Origin: Chryseobacterium turcicum
Lineage (GTDB): Bacteria; Bacteroidota; Bacteroidia; Flavobacteriales; Weeksellaceae
Assembly (NCBI RefSeq): GCF_021010565.1
Contig: NZ_JAJNAY010000001.1
Span: 910,001-974,000 of the forward strand
Direction: 5' to 3'
Length of the DNA stretch: 64,000 bases
Made by a program: the position numbers and the translations under genes. Position 1 is the first letter of the stretch. Each line of letters starts with the position of its first letter. The notes under the pieces were generated by a model. It searched no databases. It saw nothing but the letters and a program-made list of their open reading frames with translations, and was not told the DNA's origin. Shown piece after piece: positions 45,053-55,300 of the stretch.

Positions 45053-48000
45053 ATGATAAAAAAAAACTATCTCTGGCGGTTTTTGCTCTGTCATTTGCTG
45101 CTCATGCTTTCTGCATCCTTTAATCTCATTTCTGCACAGACAGGTCCTAATGACGACTTCGATAGCGATGGTATCATTAATTCCATCGATATTGATGATG
45201 ACAATGACGGGGTGCCCGACGCGGTGGAAAGTCCGTCGTGTTATTACTCTGCTAGTGAATGGAATACCATTGCTAAACCGACAACGAATGCTGTTGCAAT
45301 AACCTCAGCGTTAACGACTACATTAGGTAACTTCGGCCAGCTCTTAGATAATGTGCCTGCTACATCAGCGGTTACATTTACTGCAGGGCAGGCTATTCAG
45401 AATGCTAATGTGTATTTATTTACATTTGCTCAGCCTGTAAGATTAGATGCATTGTATTTAAAATTCAATATTACGAGTCAGTTTGCAAATACGACTAAGA
45501 TTCAGGGGTCGAATACTAACAATGGCAGTGACTGGGTAGATTTATCAGGGAGTATTGCGGCAGCAGCAGGAACTAATATTACTGCTAATGGTTTGTTAGA
45601 GGTAACCAACTCTATTAAATACCCCGTTACCTTAAATACTTCGACGGCCTATAAATATATACGCATAACCGGTGTTGCAGTATCAAATATAGCGGCACAG
45701 AATGCTTCAGAAGTGTATTTTGATTTTAATATAGCCAATTATGTGGCATCTTATTATCCCAAAGCAACATGTACGGATGCCAATATAGATGGAGATGGGA
45801 TTCTTCCACAGTTTGATTTAGATAGCGATGGAGATGGTTGTAGTGATGCTTATGAGGCGGGTGCAACAACCAGCCTTGCAACCAACTATCAATTTACCGG
45901 AGCGGTAGGTGTTAACGGATTAGATAATACTTTAGAAACTTTAGATAATGGTATTGTTAATTATACATCAACTTATTATGTGTATGCACAAAATAGTGCA
46001 ATGCAGGTATGTAAAGATACGGATGGTGATGGTATTTTAGATATCAATGATATCGATGATGATAATGATGGAGTGCTGGATACCTCGGAACAGGTTTTAG
46101 AAACTTGTTCTGGTGTTTTTACCGCAGCCTCCAGAGTGGTTTGGAATTCTGCCTTTACGAACTCAAGTACGACAGCAACTGGTAATGCTACAATAAACGG
46201 AACACCAGTTACAGTAACAGCTACTACAACCAAGGTGTTTCAAAATCTAATGAATGACCATTGGCATATTGTTTCGGCACCATATGTTGGTTGCCCAGAT
46301 GTGACGACAGTTGTTAATAATTCTGTAATAAACATTTTTAATAATGATTATACGGTAACCTATACATTTAGTCGCCCTGTAAGGAATCCATCTTTATCAT
46401 TTTCTTCATTTAATGGAACAGCTGTTCTTTTCCCTCATCCGGTGTATGTTTCCGGTCTTCAGGGGGCGGTTTCGGGTGTCAGCAGTAACACTTACATTAC
46501 GAGCTTTCCTGCAACTGAAAATATAGTAGCTGTTGTTTATAATGGGGTATTCAATTCGATAAGCTTTAGAGTGGCGGGTTCAGATAATCAAGGATCTGTT
46601 TTGCTTAATATACCGTATGTTCTTGATGCAGGTTCACTTACTTATACCTTAACGTCTGGTAGCCCTTTCGGTTATTTAGATATGGATACAGATGGGGATG
46701 GTGTTGTAAATCGATTAGATTTAGATTCTGATGGTGATGGTTGTCCGGATGCTAGAGAAGCGAGCGTTTCCTCTAATGCTGGAGCATCGGCTTCGATGTC
46801 TGCAAGTGGGGGTGTAATCTATACGGGTGGTATTCCTTCAGGAACAGCTAACGCTTATGTAGGAAACGGAACACCTTCTCAATATGGTGCGAACGGTTTT
46901 TTTAACGGAATAGAAACGGTTGCAGAAAGTGGAGTTTATAACGGAACTTATACCTATAACCAATATGCATTAATCAAAGCTTTAAATCTTTGTACTGATA
47001 CTGACAATGATGGTGTTGTTGATTTTACTGATATTGATGACGATAATGATGGAGTTGTAGATGCAGTAGAGAGTCCTGCTTGTTTCTATACTGCGAATGA
47101 ATGGAATACAGGGACTAAACCTATCTATGGTGTTACAATCTCTTCAGCGCTAACAACTACTGCCGCTAATTTCAATCAATTAATTGATGGGGTAGGCGGA
47201 ACTACGGCAGTTGCATTTTCTGCGTCACCAACTCAGGCGATTCAAAATTCGAATGTGTACCTGTTTAATTTTGTTCAGCCTGTAAAACTTGATGCTTTAT
47301 ATCTTCAGTTTAATATAGGAACGCAGTTTGCCGGAACGACAAAGATTCAAGGCTCTAATACCAACAACGGCTCTGACTGGGTAAACTTATCAGCGGACAT
47401 TGCTGCCACAGCAGCTACTAACACTACAGTTAATGGAGGAGTAAGTGTTACAAATTCTATTAAATATCCTGTGACGCTGAATACGGCTACAGCATATAAA
47501 TATATTAGAATTACAGGAGGAGCAACTGCGTCAAACATTGTAGCAGCCAATGCTTCGGAAGTTTATTTTGATTTTAATAATGCAGCTTATGTCGCATCGT
47601 CTTATCCGAAAGCGATTACTTGCGGCAATGATACCGATAACGATACAATCCCGAATCACAGAGATCTTGATAGTGATGGTGACGGTTGTCCAGATGCAAA
47701 AGAATCTGGTGTTTCTGTAAACGCTGGAGCGGTAGCTTCAATGTCTGCTAGTGGTGGGTCAATCTACACGGGAGGTATTCCTTCAGGTACGGCTAATGCT
47801 TATGTAGGTAACGGAACGCCTTCTCAATATGGTGCTAATGGTTTCTTTAACGGAATCGAAACAGTTGCAGACAATGGTCTTTATAATGGAACTTACACCT
47901 ATCAGTTTGCTAATAATAATGCGCTGAATGCTTGTATTGATACCGATGGTGATGGGGTAGGTGATTTAATTGATATTGATGATGATAACGATGGTATTTT

Positions 48001-51000
48001 GGATATCTTAGAGCAAAACTGTCCTAATGGTAGTAAAACAGGGGTAATCGTAACGAAGCCTGCTACGATTAATTATAGTTTTGATGGCTCTCAAACATTA
48101 GCCAATCTGGTAGACGGAACAGATGCTAATGATTATATTATAAATGGCCCTACGGGAACATTGAATAATGCAGAATGGTTCAGGGTAGAGTTTCCATATG
48201 CAAGAATACTTTCTTCTTGGGAAGTAGGGCAATATTCAGGGCAGACCTTATTTGCTACCACAAGTACCTATAAAGTACAGGGTAGTAATGATGCGAGTGC
48301 TTGGACAGACCTTACGGGAACGTTAACCTACTCTAATGCTCAAAGCGGACAAAGTACGCAACCTAATTCAAACATAGCCAACTTTCCTTCTAATCAAACT
48401 GCTTATAAATACTACAGATATTATGGTATCTCTGGTACTACAGGAGGTGGCTGGGCAACAGAATTTTATTTCCAAGACGGAGGCTGTGTCGATATGGATA
48501 CAGATAATGATGGCATCCCGAATCATTTAGATTTAGATAGCGATGGTGATGGTTGTCCGGATGCATTAGAAGCAGGTGTTTCTGCAAACTCTGGCGCATC
48601 AGCTTCAATGTCTGCAAGTGGTGGTAGCGTTTATACTGGAGGTATTCCTTCAGGAACTGCCAATGCTTATGTAGGAAATGGTACACCATCTCAATATGGT
48701 GCTAACGGTTTCTTTAATGGAATTGAAACAGTTGCAGATAACGGGATCTATAATGGAGTGTACACTTATGTATTTGCAATAGGCAATAACATTAGTGCAT
48801 GTGCAGACACAGATGGAGATGGCATCAATGATATCATTGATATTGATGATGATAATGATGGGGTTCCGGATGCGGTAGAAAGCCCGGCGTGTTATTACAC
48901 TGCTTCAGAATGGAACATGCTAGCAAAACCTTCTTACGGAGTTACTGTTTCTTCAGCATTAACGACAACAACGGCTAATTTTAGTCAGTTGTTAGATGGT
49001 CTTGGCACTACAACAGCAGTTGCATTTTCAGCTTCGCCTACTCAGGCTATCCAGAATGCTAATGTTTACTTATTTAATTTTGCACAACCAGCAAGATTAG
49101 ATGCTTTGTATTTGAAATTCAATACCGCAACACAATTTGCAGGAACAACTAAGATTCAGGGTTCTAATACCAACAATGGTTCAGACTGGGTAGATTTGTC
49201 AGTTGCAGTAGCTGCAGGGGCTGGAAATAATACAACAGCAAATGGTCTCATAAGTGTAACAAATTCTATTAAATATCCGGTAACGCTAAATGCAACAACG
49301 GCTTATAAATATATAAGAATTACAGGAGTTGCTGCAAGTAATATTGTTGCAGCCAATGCTTCCGAAGTTTATTTTGATTTTAATAATGCGGCGTACGTGG
49401 CTTCAAGGTATCCAAAAGCAGTTTGTGCTACTGATGCAGATTCAGACGGTATTTTAAATCATCACGATTTAGATTCAGATGGAGATGGTTGTAGTGATGC
49501 GCTGGAGTCTGGGGCAACAACTAACACGACAGTCAATTATCAATTCCCTAATGTTGATTCTAACGGAGATGGTTTGGTAACGGCGGTTGATCCTGAAGGG
49601 GATGGTATTGTAAATTACACCTCTACCTATAATGCTTACGGATTAGTGAAAAGTCTTAATGCGTGTTTAGATACTGATGGTGATGGTGTAAATGATGTTG
49701 TAGATATTGATGATGATAATGATGGAGTGTTAGATACTGATGAAGGTTTGCTTTGCCCATCTCTTAATATAAGTTGTGAAACTGCAACTACAAGCTATCG
49801 TGCGGTAAACTGGACTTCTTTCAATGCGACTACGAATACTGCGGTAGGGTCTGTTGTTTTAGTGAATGGAGAAACGGTAACCGTTAATTATTCGGGTGAT
49901 GTAAGAAGTTTACAGGCTGCGACTTCATTAGCCTCGACTGCAGAATATTGTCCTACTTCTACAACATCTGGTGCTACCAATATGATTCAAACTTTTAGTG
50001 GAGTTGGGGTAGTGCATAGATTTGTATTTTCTAAACCAGTACTGAATCCTGTTTTCCAAATTTGGTCATTAGGCCAATCTGGTGTTCCTGTTACTTATCA
50101 GTTTACAACACCTGTAAGTATTTTAAAATCGAATGCAGCGTTAACCCAGCCTAATGCCAATACAATTGTTGGTGCAGAAGGTGACGGGTCTGTCGTTTTT
50201 GCAGGAGCTCAAAATGAAATCAGTTTTGTAGCCAATGCATTAGAAAACTGGTCTGGGCTTACATTGGCATTTGGGTTTACTACTGAAGAGGTTGGAGCGT
50301 GTACTTCTATAGATACCGATGGCGATGGTATTCCTAATCATTTAGATTTAGATTCTGATGGTGATGGTTGTCCAGATGCTAGAGAGGCAGGGGTTTCTAC
50401 AAACTCTGGAGCGTCGGCTTCTATGTCTACAAGTGGTGGAGCGATTTATACTGGCGGTATTCCTTCGGGAACAGCTAATGCTTATGTAGGAAATGGTACG
50501 CCTTCTCAATATAATGCTAACGGATTCTTTAATGGAATAGAAACGGCTCCAGAAAGTGGAGTTTATAATAGTACTTATACCTATCAATATGCAATAGGCT
50601 CTAATTATAGTATTTGTACAGATACAGATGGAGACGGTATTAATGACGTTGATGATATCGATGATGATAATGATGGGATCTTAGATGCAGTAGAAAGCCC
50701 AGCTTGTTACTACACGCAAACCGAGGCTGTAGCCATCACGTCAGTAAGTTCTCAACTAGCTTCTTATTCTACATATGTTCCGGCTAATACAATAGATAAC
50801 AATGCGGCAACGCTTAATGCATTCAACGGAGCTCTTAACTGGGTTGGTTTAGAATTGTATAAACTTAGACCTGCAACACCGATCGCGATTAGCTCTATGC
50901 AGCTTGATCTTACTACATGGGCGCTGTCATCTACAGCGGCAATGACCTTTAAATTACAAGGTTCTGTTAATGGTGCATCTTGGACTGATCTTTCAGGTGC

Positions 51001-54000
51001 TGTTTCATCGGTTACAACTAGCGGAACACTTACGGTTAACAATACATTATTGCCTAACAATGTGTATGGGTATTATCGTTTGGTAGGTGTAGCGGGTACT
51101 TCATACTATGGAGGTGTTACAGAGATACGATTAGTCCCTAATAATTATATCGCTTCTGCACACCCAAAACCTACTTGTACCAATGATACTGATGGGGATG
51201 GAATTCCGAATCATCATGATTTAGATTCTGATGGCGATGGCTGTAGTGATGCTCAGGAAGGTGGAGCTACTAGTAACTTAACGGCTAATTATCAATTTAC
51301 CGGAGCGGTAGGTGTTAATGGATTAAATAATACGTTAGAAACTCTGGATAATGGAATTGTAAATTATACATCAACATACGGTCTTTATGGAATTAACGCT
51401 TCTATTAAAGCTTGTGTTGATACTGATGGTGATGGTGTTGTAGATGTTATAGATATTGATGATGATAACGATGGGGTATTAGATGTTAATGAGACAATTA
51501 GTTGCCCTGTTGTGGATAGTTCACCAAGATCAATTGTTTGGGACATCGAATCAGAAAAAATGACGGCTGCAAATTTAGCTTATTTTACTGTAAAACCTCA
51601 AATGGTAGTGTCGGGAACTGGTGCTACGATTGTAGGGGCAGGCGGTGCTTGGAACTTGACTGGGCTTAATAATGATTCTTCACTTTCTGATGCTATTACT
51701 AAAGGAGATTATCAGCAGGGGCAATTTAAAACTGCTAATAACTACATATATATCGACGGCTTTTTATATTATACCATGAGTACATTGATTAATGTTGGTG
51801 TTTTGATAGATGATGACCCGTCTTTCGCTGACCCTATTGTTGTTAATAATCCAGTTTCTGCTCCTTCAAATTCAGGAACTGTAGACTTGTGGCAGAAAAT
51901 GAATGTTTCTAATCCGACAATGCTTAAGCCTAATACAATGTATTATGTTAGATTTTACGATTTAACAACGTTAACATCTATAACACATGATTTGGTAGGA
52001 TTAAGCTTTCAGGTAGGGTCGGCAGGTAATATAATTTGTGGTGCAGACATTGATACCGATAACGATGGGATTCCGAATCGTTTAGATCTTGATAGTGATG
52101 GCGACGGTTGTCCAGATACCAAAGAAGCAATTCTTTATAACCATATAACCGAGGCTTCAATAACGGCTAATGTGCAAAATGGAAGTGGAGGCGCAGTAAC
52201 TTCTACAGTATCTACCCCTAATGCAATGGTTCCTGGTCCTTACGGAAGCAATGGTTTTGCTGATGCTTTGCAATTGGCAAGTAATCCTGATGCTTACAAA
52301 TATGTTTATACATATGCCTTTGTTGCAGATAATATGAATGTGAGTTCCTGTAGTAATAAGTTTCTGTTTGATATCGATTCTGATGATGATGGTATTCCAG
52401 ATGCAGTAGAGTCTCCATCTTGTTTCTATACCGAGGTACAGGCTATGGATATTACAGAAGGAGTAACTTCAGATTTTGGATGGGCAACAGCCAATCCACT
52501 TACTAATACTTATGATGATAATACAACAAGCTATGGCGCAGTAAATTCTACAGCTAGTATTCAGAATAAAGCATTAATTACGTTTGATTTACCGGTGATT
52601 GACGCTTGGTTTATCAATAATGTAAAACTGAATGTTGGTGCTACTTTTGGTGCAGGAAAATGGAAGTTACAAGGTTTAGATATGGTGTCTAATACCTGGA
52701 CAGATCTTTCTGTGGTAGCCGGTCAGGCTTTGAGTGCTGGTATAATTACATTTAATAATACATTGCAGCCTACTGTAAGATATCATACGTATAGAATTAT
52801 AGGAGTTGATAATGTGAATATTGTTAATGCAGCACGATTAATAGAATTCAGTATTCAGTATAATAATTATAACCCATCGTTCCACCGTACCAAAATGGGC
52901 TGTAGCTCTGATGCAGATGGTGATGGCGTACCTAATTATATTGATAGAGATAGTGATGGTGATGGCTGTCCAGATGCGGTAGAAGCGGGTATTCCTCTTT
53001 CATTGTTAGGTCCTGCGAGCTTCTTTAATATTGGAGGACAAGTTTCTGGAGATCATGTTATCGTTACTGGTGCTTATGGCGCTAATGGTATGGGAGATTC
53101 GGTAGAAACTACACCAGATAGCGGTATCGTTAATTATACTTCTACATATACTGTCTATGCTAACAATAAATCGCTCAACTTCTGTACCGATACAGATGGT
53201 GATGGTGTTTCGGATCTTACGGATCTTGATGATGATAATGATGGGGTGCTAGATCTTACAGAATGTGCTTATCCGGCTGCAGGAAGTGTCGCGAATAATA
53301 ACAATAGATTTGTATATTGGGATAATACAGGAGCAAGTGCACAAGGAGTTAATTCGGTTCCTGCTTATATTGCAAGCATTGGGGCTTGGACGGCAGGTAG
53401 CGGTCTAGTAGCATCGAACACTCCTGGTTATATCAATGTGGCTAATGTCAATGGTAATACCTTAGCAGATGCTTTTGCAAGTAATGAATACTTAGAGCAT
53501 CCATTTACCACTACGGCTGATAACTACAACTTTTTGTATGATATAAGAACATCTGCTATTAATGCTACTAATTATCATTCGGCAGTCCTAATTTCAGATG
53601 ATAATTTTGTGACCTATACCATTTTAAATATCGATATGGCTAGAGCTGCAAGTGGTAATATTGTTTATGATATTAGTGATTATCAACTGAATCCATCTAC
53701 ATCTTATAAAGTGAGAACCTATTTTTGGGGTGCTACGACATTTACTTTTGATGATTTTACACTCTTTGGATATAGCGAATGTGATACCGATAATGACGGG
53801 GTTCCTAACCGTTTAGATTTAGATAGTGATGGCGATGGTTGTACCGATGCTTCAGAATCAGGAACGGTAGCCTATGCATTAGCGCAGACGGGTGGCCAGA
53901 CATCAGCTGCAACGGTGGTTAATACAAGCGGTACTATTACAGGTGTTGCTAATGCAATTGTAGGAAATAATACCCCTTCTGATTATAGTGCTAACGGTTT

Positions 54001-54409
54001 CTATAATAAGATAGAGTCAAATGATCTAGCGAATGCTACTTATAACGGAACTTATACGTACTCTAATGCAATCAATGCATTAATTGCAACTTGTCCAATA
54101 CTTTGTTACAAGCCTGCAGTTACGGTGGGAATTGTTTTAGATACCAAACAAGGGATTACTTCATTACAAAGAGCGGGTACAGATAATGACAATTGGCCAA
54201 TGGTAAGAAAAGGAGCTTGGACAGCACTTGAATCTAAAACCAAAGGATTTGTACCAAATAGATTAACGATAGCACAAATCAACAGTATTCCTGCGACTAA
54301 TCTTGTAGAAGGAATGATGGTGTACAATATTACTTCAGACTGTTTATATATTAATACGGACGGAACTGCAACAGGTTGGAAGTGCTTTAATACACAAACG
54401 TGTCCTTAA
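45053..54409 (+). CDS. giant secreted TSP3-repeat protein (3118 residues), putative adhesin
   Basis: Signal peptide to about residue 29 (FNLISAQ). It is then built of ten units of about 265-330 residues. Each unit opens with a calcium-binding thrombospondin type 3-like stretch ending DIDDDNDGV.D, holds an inserted ectodomain, then a second stretch DLDSDGDGC.DA.E and a Ser/Gly/Asn-rich linker. The ectodomains alternate. Odd units (1, 3, 5, 7, 9) follow ESP.C[YF]Y and are discoidin-like (KIQGSN...W.DLS, YKYIRITG). Even units (2, 4, 6, 8, 10) differ and mostly look like other beta-sandwiches. Most units keep four cysteines. The last ~100 residues end in a GMMVYNITSDC...GWKCF module; no type IX sorting domain is evident. 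Likely surface adhesion; function unproven. Confidence 0.9.
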   Translation: MIKKNYLWRFLLCHLLLMLSASFNLISAQTGPNDDFDSDGIINSIDIDDDNDGVPDAVESPSCYYSASEWNTIAKPTTNAVAITSALTTTLGNFGQLLDNVPATSAVTFTAGQAIQNANVYLFTFAQPVRLDALYLKFNITSQFANTTKIQGSNTNNGSDWVDLSGSIAAAAGTNITANGLLEVTNSIKYPVTLNTSTAYKYIRITGVAVSNIAAQNASEVYFDFNIANYVASYYPKATCTDANIDGDGILPQFDLDSDGDGCSDAYEAGATTSLATNYQFTGAVGVNGLDNTLETLDNGIVNYTSTYYVYAQNSAMQVCKDTDGDGILDINDIDDDNDGVLDTSEQVLETCSGVFTAASRVVWNSAFTNSSTTATGNATINGTPVTVTATTTKVFQNLMNDHWHIVSAPYVGCPDVTTVVNNSVINIFNNDYTVTYTFSRPVRNPSLSFSSFNGTAVLFPHPVYVSGLQGAVSGVSSNTYITSFPATENIVAVVYNGVFNSISFRVAGSDNQGSVLLNIPYVLDAGSLTYTLTSGSPFGYLDMDTDGDGVVNRLDLDSDGDGCPDAREASVSSNAGASASMSASGGVIYTGGIPSGTANAYVGNGTPSQYGANGFFNGIETVAESGVYNGTYTYNQYALIKALNLCTDTDNDGVVDFTDIDDDNDGVVDAVESPACFYTANEWNTGTKPIYGVTISSALTTTAANFNQLIDGVGGTTAVAFSASPTQAIQNSNVYLFNFVQPVKLDALYLQFNIGTQFAGTTKIQGSNTNNGSDWVNLSADIAATAATNTTVNGGVSVTNSIKYPVTLNTATAYKYIRITGGATASNIVAANASEVYFDFNNAAYVASSYPKAITCGNDTDNDTIPNHRDLDSDGDGCPDAKESGVSVNAGAVASMSASGGSIYTGGIPSGTANAYVGNGTPSQYGANGFFNGIETVADNGLYNGTYTYQFANNNALNACIDTDGDGVGDLIDIDDDNDGILDILEQNCPNGSKTGVIVTKPATINYSFDGSQTLANLVDGTDANDYIINGPTGTLNNAEWFRVEFPYARILSSWEVGQYSGQTLFATTSTYKVQGSNDASAWTDLTGTLTYSNAQSGQSTQPNSNIANFPSNQTAYKYYRYYGISGTTGGGWATEFYFQDGGCVDMDTDNDGIPNHLDLDSDGDGCPDALEAGVSANSGASASMSASGGSVYTGGIPSGTANAYVGNGTPSQYGANGFFNGIETVADNGIYNGVYTYVFAIGNNISACADTDGDGINDIIDIDDDNDGVPDAVESPACYYTASEWNMLAKPSYGVTVSSALTTTTANFSQLLDGLGTTTAVAFSASPTQAIQNANVYLFNFAQPARLDALYLKFNTATQFAGTTKIQGSNTNNGSDWVDLSVAVAAGAGNNTTANGLISVTNSIKYPVTLNATTAYKYIRITGVAASNIVAANASEVYFDFNNAAYVASRYPKAVCATDADSDGILNHHDLDSDGDGCSDALESGATTNTTVNYQFPNVDSNGDGLVTAVDPEGDGIVNYTSTYNAYGLVKSLNACLDTDGDGVNDVVDIDDDNDGVLDTDEGLLCPSLNISCETATTSYRAVNWTSFNATTNTAVGSVVLVNGETVTVNYSGDVRSLQAATSLASTAEYCPTSTTSGATNMIQTFSGVGVVHRFVFSKPVLNPVFQIWSLGQSGVPVTYQFTTPVSILKSNAALTQPNANTIVGAEGDGSVVFAGAQNEISFVANALENWSGLTLAFGFTTEEVGACTSIDTDGDGIPNHLDLDSDGDGCPDAREAGVSTNSGASASMSTSGGAIYTGGIPSGTANAYVGNGTPSQYNANGFFNGIETAPESGVYNSTYTYQYAIGSNYSICTDTDGDGINDVDDIDDDNDGILDAVESPACYYTQTEAVAITSVSSQLASYSTYVPANTIDNNAATLNAFNGALNWVGLELYKLRPATPIAISSMQLDLTTWALSSTAAMTFKLQGSVNGASWTDLSGAVSSVTTSGTLTVNNTLLPNNVYGYYRLVGVAGTSYYGGVTEIRLVPNNYIASAHPKPTCTNDTDGDGIPNHHDLDSDGDGCSDAQEGGATSNLTANYQFTGAVGVNGLNNTLETLDNGIVNYTSTYGLYGINASIKACVDTDGDGVVDVIDIDDDNDGVLDVNETISCPVVDSSPRSIVWDIESEKMTAANLAYFTVKPQMVVSGTGATIVGAGGAWNLTGLNNDSSLSDAITKGDYQQGQFKTANNYIYIDGFLYYTMSTLINVGVLIDDDPSFADPIVVNNPVSAPSNSGTVDLWQKMNVSNPTMLKPNTMYYVRFYDLTTLTSITHDLVGLSFQVGSAGNIICGADIDTDNDGIPNRLDLDSDGDGCPDTKEAILYNHITEASITANVQNGSGGAVTSTVSTPNAMVPGPYGSNGFADALQLASNPDAYKYVYTYAFVADNMNVSSCSNKFLFDIDSDDDGIPDAVESPSCFYTEVQAMDITEGVTSDFGWATANPLTNTYDDNTTSYGAVNSTASIQNKALITFDLPVIDAWFINNVKLNVGATFGAGKWKLQGLDMVSNTWTDLSVVAGQALSAGIITFNNTLQPTVRYHTYRIIGVDNVNIVNAARLIEFSIQYNNYNPSFHRTKMGCSSDADGDGVPNYIDRDSDGDGCPDAVEAGIPLSLLGPASFFNIGGQVSGDHVIVTGAYGANGMGDSVETTPDSGIVNYTSTYTVYANNKSLNFCTDTDGDGVSDLTDLDDDNDGVLDLTECAYPAAGSVANNNNRFVYWDNTGASAQGVNSVPAYIASIGAWTAGSGLVASNTPGYINVANVNGNTLADAFASNEYLEHPFTTTADNYNFLYDIRTSAINATNYHSAVLISDDNFVTYTILNIDMARAASGNIVYDISDYQLNPSTSYKVRTYFWGATTFTFDDFTLFGYSECDTDNDGVPNRLDLDSDGDGCTDASESGTVAYALAQTGGQTSAATVVNTSGTITGVANAIVGNNTPSDYSANGFYNKIESNDLANATYNGTYTYSNAINALIATCPILCYKPAVTVGIVLDTKQGITSLQRAGTDNDNWPMVRKGAWTALESKTKGFVPNRLTIAQINSIPATNLVEGMMVYNITSDCLYINTDGTATGWKCFNTQTCP
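45181..53960 (+). repeat. ten-fold internal repeat of the giant gene
   Basis: The DIDDDNDG-coding blocks lie near 45190, 46050, 47035, 47975, 48840, 49700, 50655, 51450, 52385 and 53215, so units are 0.8-1.0 kb. The linker segment coding for SGTANAYVGNGTPSQYGANG recurs almost base for base near 46830, 47785, 48650 and 50465. The discoidin segment of units 1, 3 and 5 (about 45370-45770, 47230-47610, 49040-49420) is also highly similar in DNA, a sign of recent expansion or gene conversion. Confidence 0.88.
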
Positions 54410-54433
54410 AATAATTAATAACACTTGAAAAAT

Positions 54434-54982
54434 ATGAACACAATAAAAAACATAATCACTGCAGCAGTACTCTTCATGGGTACGCTGCAGATTTCAGGTC
54501 AGGTGGCGATAGGAAAATCTCCTACGGTGAATCCTTCTATATCTTTAGAGTTCGGAAATGAAAACCGTGGAATTATTTTACCCTGGGTGACCAATACAGG
54601 AGCGGTTACAGGAGCGGTAAACGGAACCATGGTGTATGACCTTTCTGATCATAAAGTAAAAACAAAATATTCAGGAGGCTGGAAAGATCTTTCCGTTGAT
54701 GCTACAGGTGTTACTGTAGATCCCAACACAGCGGCAGACGGTGTTGTTATACAGAATTCACATGACGAGAATACCAATGCAAAAGTTTCTGTAGGAACTA
54801 CTCAAACCTCAGATGCCGGAATTTTAGTTTTGGAAGATACAGACAAAGCGATGGTTTTGCCGAAAGTGGCAAGTCCGCATCTTAACATTATCAATCCTGC
54901 TCCAGGAATGATGGTTTACGATACTACAGCAAAGCAGCTTGCCGTGTTCAACGGTACGGTCTGGAGTTTTTGGAAACCGTAA
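54434..54982 (+). CDS. small secreted protein with two 'MVYD...W' modules
   Basis: 182 residues from ATG 54434 (a TTG three codons earlier is also open). The signal peptide is MNTIKNIITAAVLFMGTLQI SGQ. Two copies of a short module follow: NRGIILPWV...GTMVYDLSDHK...GGWKDLS and KAMVLPKV...GMMVYDTTAKQLAVFNGTVW. The same kind of module ends the giant protein and begins the 597-residue protein. It starts 25 bp after the giant gene and is closed by a terminator, so it is co-transcribed with it. Role unknown; a structural partner is plausible. Confidence 0.8.
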   Translation: MNTIKNIITAAVLFMGTLQISGQVAIGKSPTVNPSISLEFGNENRGIILPWVTNTGAVTGAVNGTMVYDLSDHKVKTKYSGGWKDLSVDATGVTVDPNTAADGVVIQNSHDENTNAKVSVGTTQTSDAGILVLEDTDKAMVLPKVASPHLNIINPAPGMMVYDTTAKQLAVFNGTVWSFWKP

Positions 54983-55039
54983 TAAGCATTGTTTTATACT
55001 ATTTTGCTCTTCGGCATTATAATATAAAGATAAAATTAG

Positions 55040-55074
55040 AATGGATTGAAGTATCGCTTCAATCCATTTTTTTA
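55040..55074 (+). terminator. terminator of the giant-gene operon
   Basis: Perfect 12-bp stem AATGGATTGAAG (55040-55051) / CTTCAATCCATT (55057-55068) with a T-run. Confidence 0.93.
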
Positions 55075-55175
55075 TGCTAAAAAAAATAAAACATAGCCCA
55101 AATACCTGCGTAATGATGGTGTAGGTGAGAATAATCTGAAGAAAGAAAGAAAAAATAAAAAAAATCTAAAAATGA

Positions 55176-55206
55176 TTTGGAAATAAAGAAAAAAGCTTTA
55201 AATTTG
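55176..55206 (+). promoter_or_regulatory. promoter of tRNA-Gln copy 2
   Basis: TTTG (55176-55179), 19 bp, TAAATTTG (55199-55206). Same as copy 1 except for one base just after the -33 box. Confidence 0.9.
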
Positions 55207-55222
55207 CATCACCAAAATAAAG

Positions 55223-55293
55223 AGACCCATAGTGTAACGGTAGCACTCCGGTTTTTGGTACCGTCAGTTGGGGTTCGAATCCCTGTGGGTCTA
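55223..55293 (+). tRNA. tRNA-Gln (anticodon UUG), copy 2
   Basis: Identical to the tRNA at 42500-42570, with the same promoter and flanks. The duplicated block covers 55168-55302, a 135 bp direct repeat of 42445-42579 with one mismatch. Confidence 0.97.
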
Positions 55294-55300
55294 CATTTTG

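Noticed and set aside
45181..53960. Regular repeats in the 45-54 kb region as a CRISPR array
   Set aside because: The repeat period is 0.8-1.0 kb, they are all in one open reading frame, and they code for acidic calcium-binding motifs. No cas genes are present.
54200..54409. Type IX secretion sorting domain at the end of the giant protein
   Set aside because: The end reads GMMVYNITSDC...GWKCFNTQTCP and lacks the beta-sandwich pattern with KVYDLTG- and GIY-like motifs seen in the lamin-tail protein at 62576.
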